NCBI GenBank assembly: GCA_036564245.1
Contig: DATCKU010000042.1
Span: 75,226-139,225, forward strand
Reading direction: 5' to 3'
Source: Thermasporomyces sp036564245
GTDB taxonomy: Bacteria > Actinomycetota > Actinomycetes > Propionibacteriales > Actinopolymorphaceae
Length of the DNA stretch: 64,000 bases
The notes under the pieces are model-generated. The model searched no databases. It saw only the letters and a program-made list of their open reading frames with translations, and was not told where the DNA came from. Positions 25,298-34,855 of the stretch are shown here, piece by piece; position 1 is the stretch's first letter, and every line of letters starts with the position of its first letter. A program made the position numbers and the translations under genes.

Positions 25298-26595
25298 GCG
25301 TTCTGTCGTGCCAGCCAACCGCGGATCTGGTCCAGGTGCTCGGTCATGTGCTTGTCGGGCTCGTCCGGTTGGACGAATCGCCAGACCGGCAAGGGTTGCT
25401 CGGCTTCGGGGATCTCGTCGAGCCGACGTACCATCAGCCCCTCGATGTTTCGCGGATCATCGGCGAACGTCGGCTCCCAGAAGGGCGCGAAGCCCACGCG
25501 GGCGTCGATCAGGTTCTCGTCCAGGGTGTCGAGGAAGCTCAACGTCTGCTGCCTGATCCACTCCGCCTCCTCGAGCAGCTGCTCCCAGGTCAGGTTGAGC
25601 CCGGCCGTCCGGATGGCCGCATTGCGCGCCTCGGTCGTGTTGGGCACCGCTTCCGGCCAGGGGTCGCGCGGTCCATCGATCTCCTGCTGCGTGGGTGCGC
25701 GATGCGCGAAGGCGCCACGCAGCTGAACCAGCCGCCATCGTGCGTACGCCTGGACGTGCCCGACGACATCGTGGATCGTCCAGTCACCGCAGACGCCACC
25801 GGCACGGGTCAGCGCGGGATCGATCGCCCGAAGCTCGTCGACCCACACCGACCAGGCGTCGTCGTACATCTTCTTGATCTTCGGTGTGTAGACCGGGCAG
25901 ACGCAGAACGGATGCCCGGCCGGGTCGGCCATGACTGGTGCGTCGCCACCCATGTCCGGTAGTCGGGTCGCGCCAAGCCGCAGCGCGTGCTCGGTGACCG
26001 CCTGCTGATCGTCGACCTGCAGGTCGAGATGGGCTTGTTGCGGGTACGCAGGGTCCGGCCAGCGGGGCGGGCGATAGTCGGCGACCTGGGCGAATCGCAG
26101 GGTGGGCGAGTCGTCTCGCCCGATGCCGTCGCCCGCCGGTTCGAGGGGCCGCATGTCGAGCAGCTCCGCGTAGAAGGCGGCAAGCCTCGCAGGGTCAGCG
26201 CAGTCGAACACGATGGTGGTGATCCGCGGCTCGTGCCCTCGATCTTCGGCGAGGCAGAACGGATGGCCGGCGGGATCGGCCCACAGATGGCCGTCGCTGT
26301 CCTCCTCCAACCAGGTGGCGCCGCGCTCTGGCAGCCAGGCTTCGGTCGCGGTGCGGTCAGGCACGCTGATGTGCAGGTGGACCTGCGGGGGGTTCGCCGG
26401 GTCACGCCAGCGCGGCGGCTGATAGCCCTCGCTCACCGGGTCGAAGGCCAGGCGTGGATACCGGCCCTCGTGTCCGATCACCATCCAGTCCGGGGGCCGC
26501 CGCAAGACCTGCAGATCCAGCAGGTCGGCATAGAACGACGCCAGCGCCTGCGGATCGGTCGCCTCGAGCACGATGTTGCGGATCTGTGGACTCAT
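25291..26595 (-). CDS. Two-VOC plus DinB/mycothiol-isomerase-like fusion protein
   Basis: This 434-residue protein joins three modules. Residues 1-115 and 120-235 are two glyoxalase/VOC units, each with ATDPQALASFYADLLDL-type or CADPARLAAFYAELLDM openings and an ADPAGHPFC ending. From about 245 on there is a helical domain of the DinB or mycothiol-dependent maleylpyruvate isomerase type, with HDVVGHVQAYARWRLVQL carrying His metal ligands and KHMTEHLDQIRGWL near the end. I chose ATG 26595 with GAGGGC upstream. It is divergent from a WYL regulator. Its role could be thiol-dependent detoxification or resistance; no substrate is known. Confidence 0.85.
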   Translation of the reverse strand: MSPQIRNIVLEATDPQALASFYADLLDLQVLRRPPDWMVIGHEGRYPRLAFDPVSEGYQPPRWRDPANPPQVHLHISVPDRTATEAWLPERGATWLEEDSDGHLWADPAGHPFCLAEDRGHEPRITTIVFDCADPARLAAFYAELLDMRPLEPAGDGIGRDDSPTLRFAQVADYRPPRWPDPAYPQQAHLDLQVDDQQAVTEHALRLGATRLPDMGGDAPVMADPAGHPFCVCPVYTPKIKKMYDDAWSVWVDELRAIDPALTRAGGVCGDWTIHDVVGHVQAYARWRLVQLRGAFAHRAPTQQEIDGPRDPWPEAVPNTTEARNAAIRTAGLNLTWEQLLEEAEWIRQQTLSFLDTLDENLIDARVGFAPFWEPTFADDPRNIEGLMVRRLDEIPEAEQPLPVWRFVQPDEPDKHMTEHLDQIRGWLARQNAQ

Positions 26596-26619
26596 GCCCT
26601 CGAGCCTGGTGGCCGTAGT

Positions 26620-26634
26620 GGACAACGTGTGTCC
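26620..26634. promoter_or_regulatory. Palindrome between the VOC fusion and the WYL regulator
   Basis: GGACA-ACGTG-TGTCC is a 5+5 inverted repeat in the 58-base divergent interval, 20 bases before the WYL regulator's ATG. Position and symmetry suggest the regulator's own operator. Confidence 0.5.
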
Positions 26635-26653
26635 TGTTCCAAAGAATGGCTGG

Positions 26654-27598
26654 ATGCGTGCCGACCGCCTGCTCCGGATCATCTTGCGGCTCCAGGGCAG
26701 GGGCGTGGTGCCAGCCTCGACGCTGGCCCGCGAGCTGGAGGTCTCGACCCGCACGATCCGGCGTGACATGGAGGCGCTGTCGGCGGCCGGAATTCCCGTC
26801 TACTCGGTCCGTGGCGGTGCCGGCGGGTGGGCGCTGGTCGACGGCTACCGAACCAGCCTGACCGGCCTGTCCACGACCGAGGCGCTGGCCGCGATCGTGG
26901 GCCAGGCGCGTGGCATCCTCACCGAGCTCGGCCTGGAAGACCCCGGCGAGGACCTGGTCCTCAAGCTGCTGGCTGCGGTCGCCCCGGCAGCGCGGGAGCA
27001 CGCCGAGCATGCCCGAGAGCGGATCCACATCGACCTCGACGGCTACTGGGGACCGGTCGCGGGTCAGCCTCCGCCACTCCTGCCGAGACTCCTCCAGGCG
27101 GTCTGGAACAACCGGATCATCGAGTTCCAGTACGGCACGTCGGGTGGGCACCTGCGGGTCAGCCCGTACGGCCTGGTGCGCAAGGGAACGCACTGGTACC
27201 TGGTCGGGGCACGCGATGACACACCCCGCACGTACCGGGTCTCCCGGATGCACGAGCTGGACGTCACGGAGGCGACGTTCACCAGGCCGGACGAGTTCGA
27301 CCTCGCGGGGTACTGGCAGCGAGCGCAGCAGGCGTACGCCGGGACCTTCGCGTCGTTCCAGGTGCGGTTGCGGCTTCGTGGTGACGCGCTGACCCGAGCG
27401 GGTTGGGCGTACGCCAAGTCCGGGTCGTTCTCCCCGCCGGACCAGGACGGTTGGGTCGAGGCGGAGTTCGACACCGAGGACTGGGACGGCGCGGTCGCCC
27501 TGGTGCACTCGCTGGGCGGCGAGGTGATCGTGCTCGAGCCGGAGCACCTCCGGAAGCAGGTCGTGGCCGACGCCCGCCGCCTGCTCGAGCTCAACTGA
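26654..27598 (+). CDS. YafY/PafC-type transcriptional regulator, HTH plus WYL domains
   Basis: This 314-residue regulator has an N-terminal winged helix, MRADRLLRIILRLQGRGVVP then LEVSTRTIRRDMEALSAAG, and a WYL ligand-binding domain at about residues 140-215 with WNNRIIEFQY, RVSPYGLVRKGTHWYLVG and RTYRVSRM. A WCX extension closes the protein. WYL proteins often sense nucleic acids or small ligands and regulate the divergent gene. Here that is the VOC fusion, with a palindrome between them. I chose ATG 26654 since an earlier ATG (26573) lies inside the divergent gene. The 187 bases after the stop hold nothing I can support. Confidence 0.9.
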   Translation: MRADRLLRIILRLQGRGVVPASTLARELEVSTRTIRRDMEALSAAGIPVYSVRGGAGGWALVDGYRTSLTGLSTTEALAAIVGQARGILTELGLEDPGEDLVLKLLAAVAPAAREHAEHARERIHIDLDGYWGPVAGQPPPLLPRLLQAVWNNRIIEFQYGTSGGHLRVSPYGLVRKGTHWYLVGARDDTPRTYRVSRMHELDVTEATFTRPDEFDLAGYWQRAQQAYAGTFASFQVRLRLRGDALTRAGWAYAKSGSFSPPDQDGWVEAEFDTEDWDGAVALVHSLGGEVIVLEPEHLRKQVVADARRLLELN

Positions 27599-27785
27599 CA
27601 GACCTGGCGAGCACCTGCCCATGTCCGACGAACACAAAATGTGTTCACGCAACGTCGCTTAGTGATCGAACCGCCCGCATCGCGACAGCGATTGCGCCAA
27701 GATGGGCCGTACGTACGTCACGCCGAGGCTGACCAGACGGCGCGCGTACAGCCTGACGACCTGCACCGCTGGGGGATGAGCGATC

Positions 27786-29255
27786 GTGACCGCATTGCTG
27801 ACCCGAGGCTTTCGCCGCATCGTGATCGTCGGAGCTGGCCTCGGGGGCCTCGCCGCGGCGTGCCACCTCAGCGGCGCTGGCCACCGGGTCACCGTGGTGG
27901 AGCAGGCGAGCGGACCAGGCGGACAGATCAGTCGGGTGGTCCGAGACGGCTTCACGTTCGACACGGGTCCGGCGGCGTTCTGCGCATCCGACCTGCTGGA
28001 GGCGACGTTCGCCGCGGCCGGCACCCGGATGAGCGACCTGCTCACGCTGCGGCCGCTGGAGGCTTCCTTCCGGGCGTGCTTCTCGGACGGCTCGACGATT
28101 CATGTGCACTCCAGCACCGAGGCGATGGCGGCGGAGATCCGCGAGCTGTGCGGTGCCCGGGAGGCGCAGGCCTACGTACGGTTCGGCCGCTGGCTCGAGA
28201 CGGTGCGCGAGCTCGTCCGACAGCATCGTCCTGAGCAGACGCTGCGGCCGACATCCTTGCTCCAGCTTGCCGGTGCCGGCGCATTCCGCCGGTTCGACGA
28301 CACCCTCCGCCGGCATTTCCAGGACGAGCGCCTGGTCCGGCTCCTTGGCTTCCCGCTCACGCAGGTCGGTCTGGATCCGCGACGCACTCGCACGGCGACC
28401 GCCGTCATGGCACTTCCGCCACTGACTGACAGCCTCTGCTACCCGGAGGGCGGTGTCGCCGCGGTCCCGGCGGCCCTGGCCGAAGCAGCCGAGAAGGCTG
28501 GCGCGACGTTCCGCTATGGCGTGAAAGCCCAGCAGGTACGCAGCACGACGAGCGGCCGAGTCCGAGCTGTCCGCCTTGCCGACGGTGCGGAGATCCCCGC
28601 CGACGTGGTTGTCGTGAACGCCGACCCTGCGACCGCCTACGACACCCTGCTGCCGTCGCTCACCATGCCGGCTGCGGTACGGCGTGCACGTCACGCTCGG
28701 TCGATGTATGTGTGGCATGTCGGTGTTCGTGGCCGCCCACCCGGTGGTGTGCAGCACGTCAACGTCCACCTGAAGGGTCGTTCTGGAGCGCACGTCGAGG
28801 ACAGCTCCCACGATCAACTCCAGAGCCAGGCCGGTCTGGCGCTCGACGACGTGCCGGTGCTCGTGAACGTGCCGACGATCAGCGACCCTCGCCTGGCGCC
28901 CGCCGGCTCATCGGTCATGTCCGTGTACGTCCCCGTACCCAACCTTTCGGCTCACATCGACTGGACAGTCGAGCGTACGAAGGCCCGGGAACGGCTGCGT
29001 GCCCTCCTCGAGCGATGGGGTTACCCGACGGAGGTGGTCACGGAGCAGATCGTGGACCCCACCGCCTGGGCGCAGGAGGGCATGGCGATGGGTACGCCGT
29101 TCGCACGCACGGCGGGGTGGCTCGGGCACACGCCTGACGTCGACCGACGCATGCCGGGCCTCATCTTCACTGGTGCCGGCACGAGTCAGGGCCCCGGCAT
29201 CACCGGAGCCCTGCTCTCGGGGAAAGCGGCCGCGCACCTGGCGCTCGCTGGCTGA
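27786..29255 (+). CDS. Phytoene desaturase-like FAD oxidoreductase (CrtI/CrtN type)
   Basis: This 489-residue flavoprotein begins with a dinucleotide-binding motif, IVIVGAGLGGLAAACHLSGA, then VEQASGPGGQ. It ends with LIFTGAGTSQGPGITGAL, the second FAD-binding element typical of carotenoid desaturases. Overall length and the DGFTFDTGPAAF block fit CrtI/CrtN or 4,4'-diaponeurosporene oxidase relatives. Membrane-associated desaturation of a polyene is likely. No phytoene synthase, cyclase or isoprenoid synthase is adjacent, so the pathway is split or this enzyme acts on another substrate. GTG 27786 is the start. Confidence 0.88.
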   Translation: MTALLTRGFRRIVIVGAGLGGLAAACHLSGAGHRVTVVEQASGPGGQISRVVRDGFTFDTGPAAFCASDLLEATFAAAGTRMSDLLTLRPLEASFRACFSDGSTIHVHSSTEAMAAEIRELCGAREAQAYVRFGRWLETVRELVRQHRPEQTLRPTSLLQLAGAGAFRRFDDTLRRHFQDERLVRLLGFPLTQVGLDPRRTRTATAVMALPPLTDSLCYPEGGVAAVPAALAEAAEKAGATFRYGVKAQQVRSTTSGRVRAVRLADGAEIPADVVVVNADPATAYDTLLPSLTMPAAVRRARHARSMYVWHVGVRGRPPGGVQHVNVHLKGRSGAHVEDSSHDQLQSQAGLALDDVPVLVNVPTISDPRLAPAGSSVMSVYVPVPNLSAHIDWTVERTKARERLRALLERWGYPTEVVTEQIVDPTAWAQEGMAMGTPFARTAGWLGHTPDVDRRMPGLIFTGAGTSQGPGITGALLSGKAAAHLALAG

Positions 29256-29404
29256 TGTCATGTCGAGCGGTTCCTGGTCGCACCGCAGTGCTCCTTTCGC
29301 AGCTCTGCTCTCACCGGCACCGCGGCGCTGTTTCCCAGCACTGGCCGGGGCAGTCGTGCCTAATCAAGGCACGCAAGGCCCCTGACAGCGGCGAGTAGCC
29401 GACC

Positions 29405-29417
29405 TAACGTGGTCATT
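29405..29417 (-). repeat. Copy of the TGGTCATT element at the TAXI gene stop
   Basis: TAACGTGGTCATT on the plus strand runs up to the TAXI-protein stop at 29418-29420, with no bases between. The interval 29256-29404 between the convergent genes holds no other feature I can support. Confidence 0.55.
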
Positions 29418-30410
29418 TCACTTGGCACCGAGCTCGTCGAGGGCTTTCTCGGCGCCCGGATTGAGCGGGATGGGGTCGGTCTTCTTGGCAGTCTCGAGCG
29501 TGATGCCAGCTGCCGCCGAATTGACCTGCTCCAGATCCGCACGCTTCTCGAAGAGCAGCGTCACCAGCTTCTCGGCCAACTCCGGGTCGAACCCCTCCTT
29601 CACGAGCAGGACGTTGGGAACGACGATCGTAGGCACGTCGCTCGGCAGGTCGTACGTGTCAGCCGGAATCACGCCGGCCTCGTAGATCGGGCCGTACTCC
29701 GCTTGCATGCCCTCCAGCGCATCCGAGATGTCGAGGAGCTTCACATCGTCGCCCATGGTCGTGGTGAGGTCGGTGATGCCGCTCGTCGGGAGCCCACCCG
29801 ACCAGAACATCGCGTCGACCGTGCCGTCTTTCATCGCATCCTGCGTCTCGGGAAGGCCGAGTCGCTGCGCCTGGACGTCGCGGTCAGGGTCCAGGCCAGC
29901 CTCCTCGAGCAGACGCCGCGCGATGACCTCCGTGCCGGAGTTGGGTGATCCGGTGGACACCCGCTTGCCCTTCATGTCAGCGATCGACTCGATGCCAGAG
30001 TCGCTGCGGACCAACACGTGCGTGTAGTTCGGGTACAGCCGGGTCAGCGCCTCGATCGGCTGCGGTTCCTCGAACGACCCCTCACCTCGCACCGCGTCGC
30101 CGGCCGAGTCGGCCAACGAGAATGCGATGTCGTACCTACCCGCCACCAGGCCTTGGATGTTCTGCACCGACGCGCCGGTCTCGCTCGCTGTCGCCTTGTA
30201 TCCTTCGACGTTCTGGTCAATCAGGCGGGCCAGGCCGCCGCCCAGCTGGTAGTAGACGCCCGTCGTGTTGCCGGTCGCGATGGTGAGCCGACCGCCGCCA
30301 GATCCTCCAGATCCTGCCTGATCGGCGTCATCGCGCTTTCCCCCACAACCACTCACTGCGAGCGCGCCAGCCAGCACCAGCGCCGCGAGACGGAACCCTG
30401 ATCTGATCAT
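29418..30410 (-). CDS. TAXI family TRAP transporter solute-binding lipoprotein
   Basis: This 330-residue exported protein has a signal peptide with lipobox AVSGCGGK, a short Gly-rich linker and a TAXI domain beginning RLTIATGNTTGVYYQLGGGL. The family binds small carboxylic acids such as glutamate or related compounds for sodium-driven TRAP import. I chose ATG 30410 with AAGGGGA about 7 bases upstream; GTG 30413 is adjacent. It lies 27 bases downstream of the fused TRAP permease gene on the same strand and forms a complete tripartite transporter with it. The substrate is not determinable. Confidence 0.92.
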   Translation of the reverse strand: MIRSGFRLAALVLAGALAVSGCGGKRDDADQAGSGGSGGGRLTIATGNTTGVYYQLGGGLARLIDQNVEGYKATASETGASVQNIQGLVAGRYDIAFSLADSAGDAVRGEGSFEEPQPIEALTRLYPNYTHVLVRSDSGIESIADMKGKRVSTGSPNSGTEVIARRLLEEAGLDPDRDVQAQRLGLPETQDAMKDGTVDAMFWSGGLPTSGITDLTTTMGDDVKLLDISDALEGMQAEYGPIYEAGVIPADTYDLPSDVPTIVVPNVLLVKEGFDPELAEKLVTLLFEKRADLEQVNSAAAGITLETAKKTDPIPLNPGAEKALDELGAK

Positions 30411-30437
30411 CACGTATCCCCTTGCGTGTGCCTCAGC

Positions 30438-32486
30438 TCATGAGCCACCACCAAAACGTGGACGTGGCTCGCGTGGCTTCACCACCGTCCTGCGGATGAG
30501 ATGGGCGACGACAGTAGCAACCAGCAACGCACAACCGACACCCATCGTGATCGGTTCGAGATACAACAGCAACACCGCAGCACCAAGCGCAACCACTCGT
30601 TCGTATGCCACGGCCGGGCCGACGATCCAGCCACCTGCTGCCACGGCGAGCGCGGCGACAGCCAACATCGAGACCAGCGTGGCACCGACAATCGCAACGA
30701 ACGTCCCTTGCGCCAGCAGAAGCGAGCCGTTGTCACTCAGCACGAACGCGAACGGCACAAGGAACGCTGGTATCGCGTACTTCCAGCTTGCCCACATCGT
30801 ACGCACCACATTGCCACCCGTGATCGCCGACGCAGCGACAGCGGCCAACGCAGTCGGTGGGCTGACCTCTGAGAGCACGGCGTAGTAGAAGATGAACATG
30901 TACGCCTCGGGCCGCGTCACCCCGAGCTCCAGCAGCGCTGGCGCGATGATGACCGCTGCGATGATGAACGACGCCGTCACCGGCACCGCGAGGCCTAGCA
31001 CCGTCACGGCGATGGCAGCAAACAGCGTCGTCAGCGCCAGAACCAACGTGGGATGGTCGCCAACCACCTGCGCGGCGTCCACGATGACCGACGCGAGGTT
31101 CAACCCAAGGCCAGTCAGCGTGACGACCGCCACGATGATCCCTGCGGCCGCACACACGACGGCGACCGGCAGCACGCTGCGGGTACCCGTCGCGAGCGCC
31201 TCGAGCAGACGCTTGGGCGTGAGCGGCCGGTCGAAGAACGACAGCACGAACTGCAGGATCGTGGCGTAGACGACCGCACGGAACGGCGGGATGCCAGCCG
31301 CCATGAAGGCCACGATGAGAAACAGCGACAGGAAGTGGAAGCCGAACCTCGCCAGCAACCGCCATGGTGAGCCCGTCGGCATCTCGACCGGACGCACACC
31401 GTGCTTCCGCGCATCGATCTCGATCGCGAGGATGATGCCGGTGTAGTAGAGGATCGTGGGAACGATCGCGTAGATGAGCACGGTGAGGTAGGACGTCTGC
31501 AGGAACTCGGCAATGATGAACGCGGCAGCGCCGAGCGTCGGCGGGGAGAGTATGGCACCGATCCCGGCCGCGGCGAGCACGCCGCCGCCCTGTTCCCTGG
31601 GATAGCCGGCGCGCCGGAGGATCGGCCAGGCGACCGTAGCGAGGCTGACCGTGGTCGCGGTCCCCGATCCCGACACCGTTCCGAGCAGGAATCCGGCAAG
31701 CGTGACCGTGCGGCCCGGCGCCGTGCCCGACACCTCAGAGTTGTCGCCGCCGCGGCGCCTGCTGCGTGCAAAGGCAGCGAACGACAAATCGATGAAGAAC
31801 TTCCCGGCACCAGACATGTCGAGCACCGCGCCATAGATCGTGAACAACACGATGTAGCTCGCCGCGACCGACAACGGCGTCCCGTAGAAGCCGCTCGTAC
31901 CCATGTAAAGTTGCGGCACGATCTCGTCGATGTTGAACCCCACATGCGCAAGCGACCAGTCGACCGGCAGGTAGGAGCCGTAGTAGGCGTAGGCGAAAAA
32001 GGCCAGACAGATCGCGGGCAACCACCAGCCGGTGGCACGCCGGCACGCTTCCAACAACAGCACCATGAGAATCAGACCCGCCACGATGTCCAGCGTGGTG
32101 GGGAGCTGTCGGCGCTCGAGAAAATCGTCGTACGAAATGAGCGGGTAGAGCGCAACGAGCAAGGAGATGCCGGCGAGGACCCAGTCGAGCCAGGTCGGAC
32201 CGGTGTCGTCACGGCGACGGGATAGACCGGATCGGTAGTACAGAAAGGTGAGAGGCAACACCGCGGCCAGGAAGATGGTCAAGTAGAACTGGGTGCCCTT
32301 GGCCAGCGGGGCGAAGACCACGTACAACACGAAGAGGCTGATCAGCGCGCACACAACCGTGAGGGCGGTGGCAACCGGACCGGTCAGCTGGCGCGCCGGC
32401 CGTTCGTCGTGATAGTCGGCGACCGCAGCTGGAGCTTCGCCCTCCACCGCAATCTGCGGAATCTTCCCACTAGGTTCCTGATCCAT
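30438..32486 (-). CDS. TRAP transporter permease, 4TM/12TM fused (DctQM type)
   Basis: This 682-residue inner-membrane protein has about 16 hydrophobic segments: the small DctQ-like part near the N-terminus (TALTVVCALISLFVLYVVFA), then the large DctM-like core with SGTATTVSLATVAWPILRRA, which holds the family's characteristic serine-glycine loop, and LGLAVPVTASFIIAAVIIAP. Fused QM permeases pair with TAXI binding proteins, as here. GAAGAG about 8 bases before ATG 32486 is the ribosome site. The start is only 18 bases from the start of the divergent FAD oxidase. Confidence 0.92.
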   Translation of the reverse strand: MDQEPSGKIPQIAVEGEAPAAVADYHDERPARQLTGPVATALTVVCALISLFVLYVVFAPLAKGTQFYLTIFLAAVLPLTFLYYRSGLSRRRDDTGPTWLDWVLAGISLLVALYPLISYDDFLERRQLPTTLDIVAGLILMVLLLEACRRATGWWLPAICLAFFAYAYYGSYLPVDWSLAHVGFNIDEIVPQLYMGTSGFYGTPLSVAASYIVLFTIYGAVLDMSGAGKFFIDLSFAAFARSRRRGGDNSEVSGTAPGRTVTLAGFLLGTVSGSGTATTVSLATVAWPILRRAGYPREQGGGVLAAAGIGAILSPPTLGAAAFIIAEFLQTSYLTVLIYAIVPTILYYTGIILAIEIDARKHGVRPVEMPTGSPWRLLARFGFHFLSLFLIVAFMAAGIPPFRAVVYATILQFVLSFFDRPLTPKRLLEALATGTRSVLPVAVVCAAAGIIVAVVTLTGLGLNLASVIVDAAQVVGDHPTLVLALTTLFAAIAVTVLGLAVPVTASFIIAAVIIAPALLELGVTRPEAYMFIFYYAVLSEVSPPTALAAVAASAITGGNVVRTMWASWKYAIPAFLVPFAFVLSDNGSLLLAQGTFVAIVGATLVSMLAVAALAVAAGGWIVGPAVAYERVVALGAAVLLLYLEPITMGVGCALLVATVVAHLIRRTVVKPREPRPRFGGGS

Positions 32487-32504
32487 GTGCCACGCTCTTC
32501 AGTC

Positions 32505-34148
32505 ATGGACGAGCTTGCGCAAGCCGGCCTCGGACCACGTCCGTTCGCGAGGTGGTCGGACACCGATGTCGTACCGTCGAGTCGCAACCTAGCCTGGCTC
32601 GCCGAGAGGTTGGGCGAGCTGACGCCGGCACCAGCGGTGCCGGTCTCGGACATCTCGGTGCCCGACAGCGCATTGACCGAGCAGGACGTGCGCGCATTGC
32701 GCCGCATCGTAGGCGATCAGGCGGTCCACGTCGATACCGAGACGCGGCTCGCGCACGCTGGTGGTCAGTCGTACACCGACCTGATCCGACGTCGCTCCGG
32801 CCATCTCGTCGCGGTTCCCGACGGGGTCGTACGACCATCCAGTCACGACGAGGTCGCTGACCTGCTGGCCGAGGCAGGTGGGCTGGACATTGCGATCGTT
32901 CCGTACGGCGGGGGCACGAGCGTTGTCGGCGGCGTCGAACCCTTCCGAGGCAGCCATCACGCGGTCGTCACTGTCGACCTGTCGCTCATGAATCGGCTGC
33001 TCGAGGTCGACGACCTTTCCCAGACCGCGCGCTTCGAGCCCGGCCTCACCGGCCCACAGGCCGAGGTGCTTCTCGGAAAGCACGGCCTGACACTTGGCCA
33101 CGTGCCGCAAAGTTTTCCCCGCGGCACGATCGGCGGGTTCGTCGCGACACGCTCTGCTGGGCAGGCTTCGACCGGTTACGGCCGCATGGATGAGCTGGTC
33201 GTCGCGTTGCGAGCCGCTACACCGGTTGGCACGTTGTCGCTCGGCACCGGCACACCGAATGCCGCTGGGCCCGACCTACGGGCCCTCTTCATCGGTTCTG
33301 AGGGCACCTTGGGCGTCCTGACCGAGCTGACCCTTCGGGTGAGACCGGCACCTGCCGAACGGCGGTATGAGATGTGGACCTTCCCCTCCTTCGAACGTGG
33401 TCTGGAAGCCGTTCGTGAGCTCGTGCAGGCCGACATAGCGCCCGACGTCGTACGCCTCTCCGACGAAGAGGAAACCGCGACCGTCCTCGCGTCACAGGGC
33501 ACCGCCGGCCGGCTGGCCGGGCTCGTCTCACGACTGCGAGGTGTCCGAGAGCCCGCCTTCTGCGTGGTGGGCTGGGAAGGTGACAGCGACGCCGTCCAAC
33601 GGCGACGCCGGGCGGCGCTCACGATGCTGCGCGGTGCGGACGCATCGTCGCTGGGGACCCGTGCCGGCGACGCCTGGCGTCAGCACCGCTTCGATGGACC
33701 GAAAGTGCGGGACGCGCTGCTTGACGTGGGCGTGTTGGTAGAAACCTTGGAGACCGCGACGAGTTGGTCGCGACTGCCAAAGCTCTACACGGCTGTCGCA
33801 GAAGCGCTGCGGGAGAGCTTGGCGAAACAAGGTACGCCACCCGTTGTCATGACGCACGTCTCTCATGTCTATCCGACTGGCGCCTCCTTGTACTTCACGG
33901 TCTTGGCGAGGAAGCTGCCAGAACCCGATGCTGCTCTGGAGCAGTGGAACCGCGCCAAGGAGGCCGCGAACTCGGCAATCGTCGCCGAAGCCGCGACCAT
34001 CACCCACCATCACGCGGTCGGCCGTGTACATGCGCCGTTCCTTTCCGCCGAGGTCGGCGATGTCGGCATGTCCGTACTCAGGTCGGTCAAGACAGCTTTG
34101 GATCCCGATGGGATCCTCAACCCAGGCGTGCTCATCGAGACGGCGTGA
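32505..34148 (+). CDS. FAD-binding oxidase, alkyldihydroxyacetonephosphate synthase-like
   Basis: This 547-residue flavoprotein of the vanillyl-alcohol-oxidase fold has an FAD-binding domain at about 110-290 with AIVPYGGGTSVVGGVEPF, PQSFPRGTIGGFVATRSAGQ and LFIGSEGTLGVLTE, which are the AGPS and D-lactate/2-hydroxyacid dehydrogenase signatures. Near the C-terminus TITHHHAVGRVH carries the conserved His cluster of AGPS, and DPDGILNPG ends the family domain. The product may be an ether-lipid-like synthase or a 2-hydroxyacid oxidase. ATG 32505 has no Shine-Dalgarno, so it may be leaderless. A carboxylate imported by the divergent TAXI system could be its substrate, which is inference. Confidence 0.88.
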   Translation: MDELAQAGLGPRPFARWSDTDVVPSSRNLAWLAERLGELTPAPAVPVSDISVPDSALTEQDVRALRRIVGDQAVHVDTETRLAHAGGQSYTDLIRRRSGHLVAVPDGVVRPSSHDEVADLLAEAGGLDIAIVPYGGGTSVVGGVEPFRGSHHAVVTVDLSLMNRLLEVDDLSQTARFEPGLTGPQAEVLLGKHGLTLGHVPQSFPRGTIGGFVATRSAGQASTGYGRMDELVVALRAATPVGTLSLGTGTPNAAGPDLRALFIGSEGTLGVLTELTLRVRPAPAERRYEMWTFPSFERGLEAVRELVQADIAPDVVRLSDEEETATVLASQGTAGRLAGLVSRLRGVREPAFCVVGWEGDSDAVQRRRRAALTMLRGADASSLGTRAGDAWRQHRFDGPKVRDALLDVGVLVETLETATSWSRLPKLYTAVAEALRESLAKQGTPPVVMTHVSHVYPTGASLYFTVLARKLPEPDAALEQWNRAKEAANSAIVAEAATITHHHAVGRVHAPFLSAEVGDVGMSVLRSVKTALDPDGILNPGVLIETA

Positions 34149-34837
34149 GCCTACCCAGCCATTCGCTCGATGTGATGCGCCAGGGTCCGTCGGGTTTTCG
34201 TTTGAGGGTGTATTTGTGGGCGTGTTGGGCGCGGTCGCGGTTGCGGTGGCGGCAGGCGGGTGCGAGGTGGTCGAGTGGGTTTGGTGGGTGTTCCAGGGTG
34301 GATGCGGTCGATTTCGCACCAGCGGGCAGGGAGGGGGCAGTTGTTGTAGCAGCAGGTGGGGTAGATGGCGTACAGGGCGCGGCGCATCCGGGTGGGGACG
34401 AGGCGGGTGGCGCCGCCGAGGTCGAGGATGCGGCTGGGGGCCGGCACAGCTTCTCCGCACGCCACCACACCCGAATCCGGCACCGGCAAACCCACCAAAG
34501 CCTGCGCCGCCTGCTCCAACACCCTCACCACATCACCCGACGACGCCGCCGCTGCGGCCACAGCGGCGGTGGTGGTGGCAGAAGCGGCGGCAGCCGTGGC
34601 GGTGCCAGCCGATCCCTGGCCAGCCGAACCCTGGATCGAACACATGATCCAACACTGTGGTCGCCGCCCCACACGACCCGCGCTACGAACCACACCTGTG
34701 GGCAATCCCACCACCACCCCAACCTGTGGAAAACAACCGGCCTGTCGCACAGACTCCTCCACCTGCTCCGAGTCACCGATTGCCGAGACTTCCCTGTCGG
34801 AGGTCGGTGACACACTCTCGACGTCCAAAACGCTCAC
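34132..34837 (-). pseudogene. Frameshifted DUF222/HNH endonuclease remnant (13E12 type)
   Basis: On the minus strand, one frame reads PSRILDLGGATRLV then RRALYAIYPTCCYNNC and ARWCEIDRIHPG, the DUF222-linked HNH domain. The sense continues in another frame as HLAPACRHRNRDRAQH and then KRKPDGPWRITSSEWLG, running to a stop at 34132. The two His that should follow CE are Asp-Arg, and a later His pair is Arg-Asn, so the nuclease centre is gone. The N-terminal DUF222 part is absent or unrecognisable. The 3' end overlaps the FAD oxidase. This is a decayed member of a multi-copy actinobacterial family. Confidence 0.7.
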
Positions 34838-34855
34838 GCTGGGAGGAGACGCATC

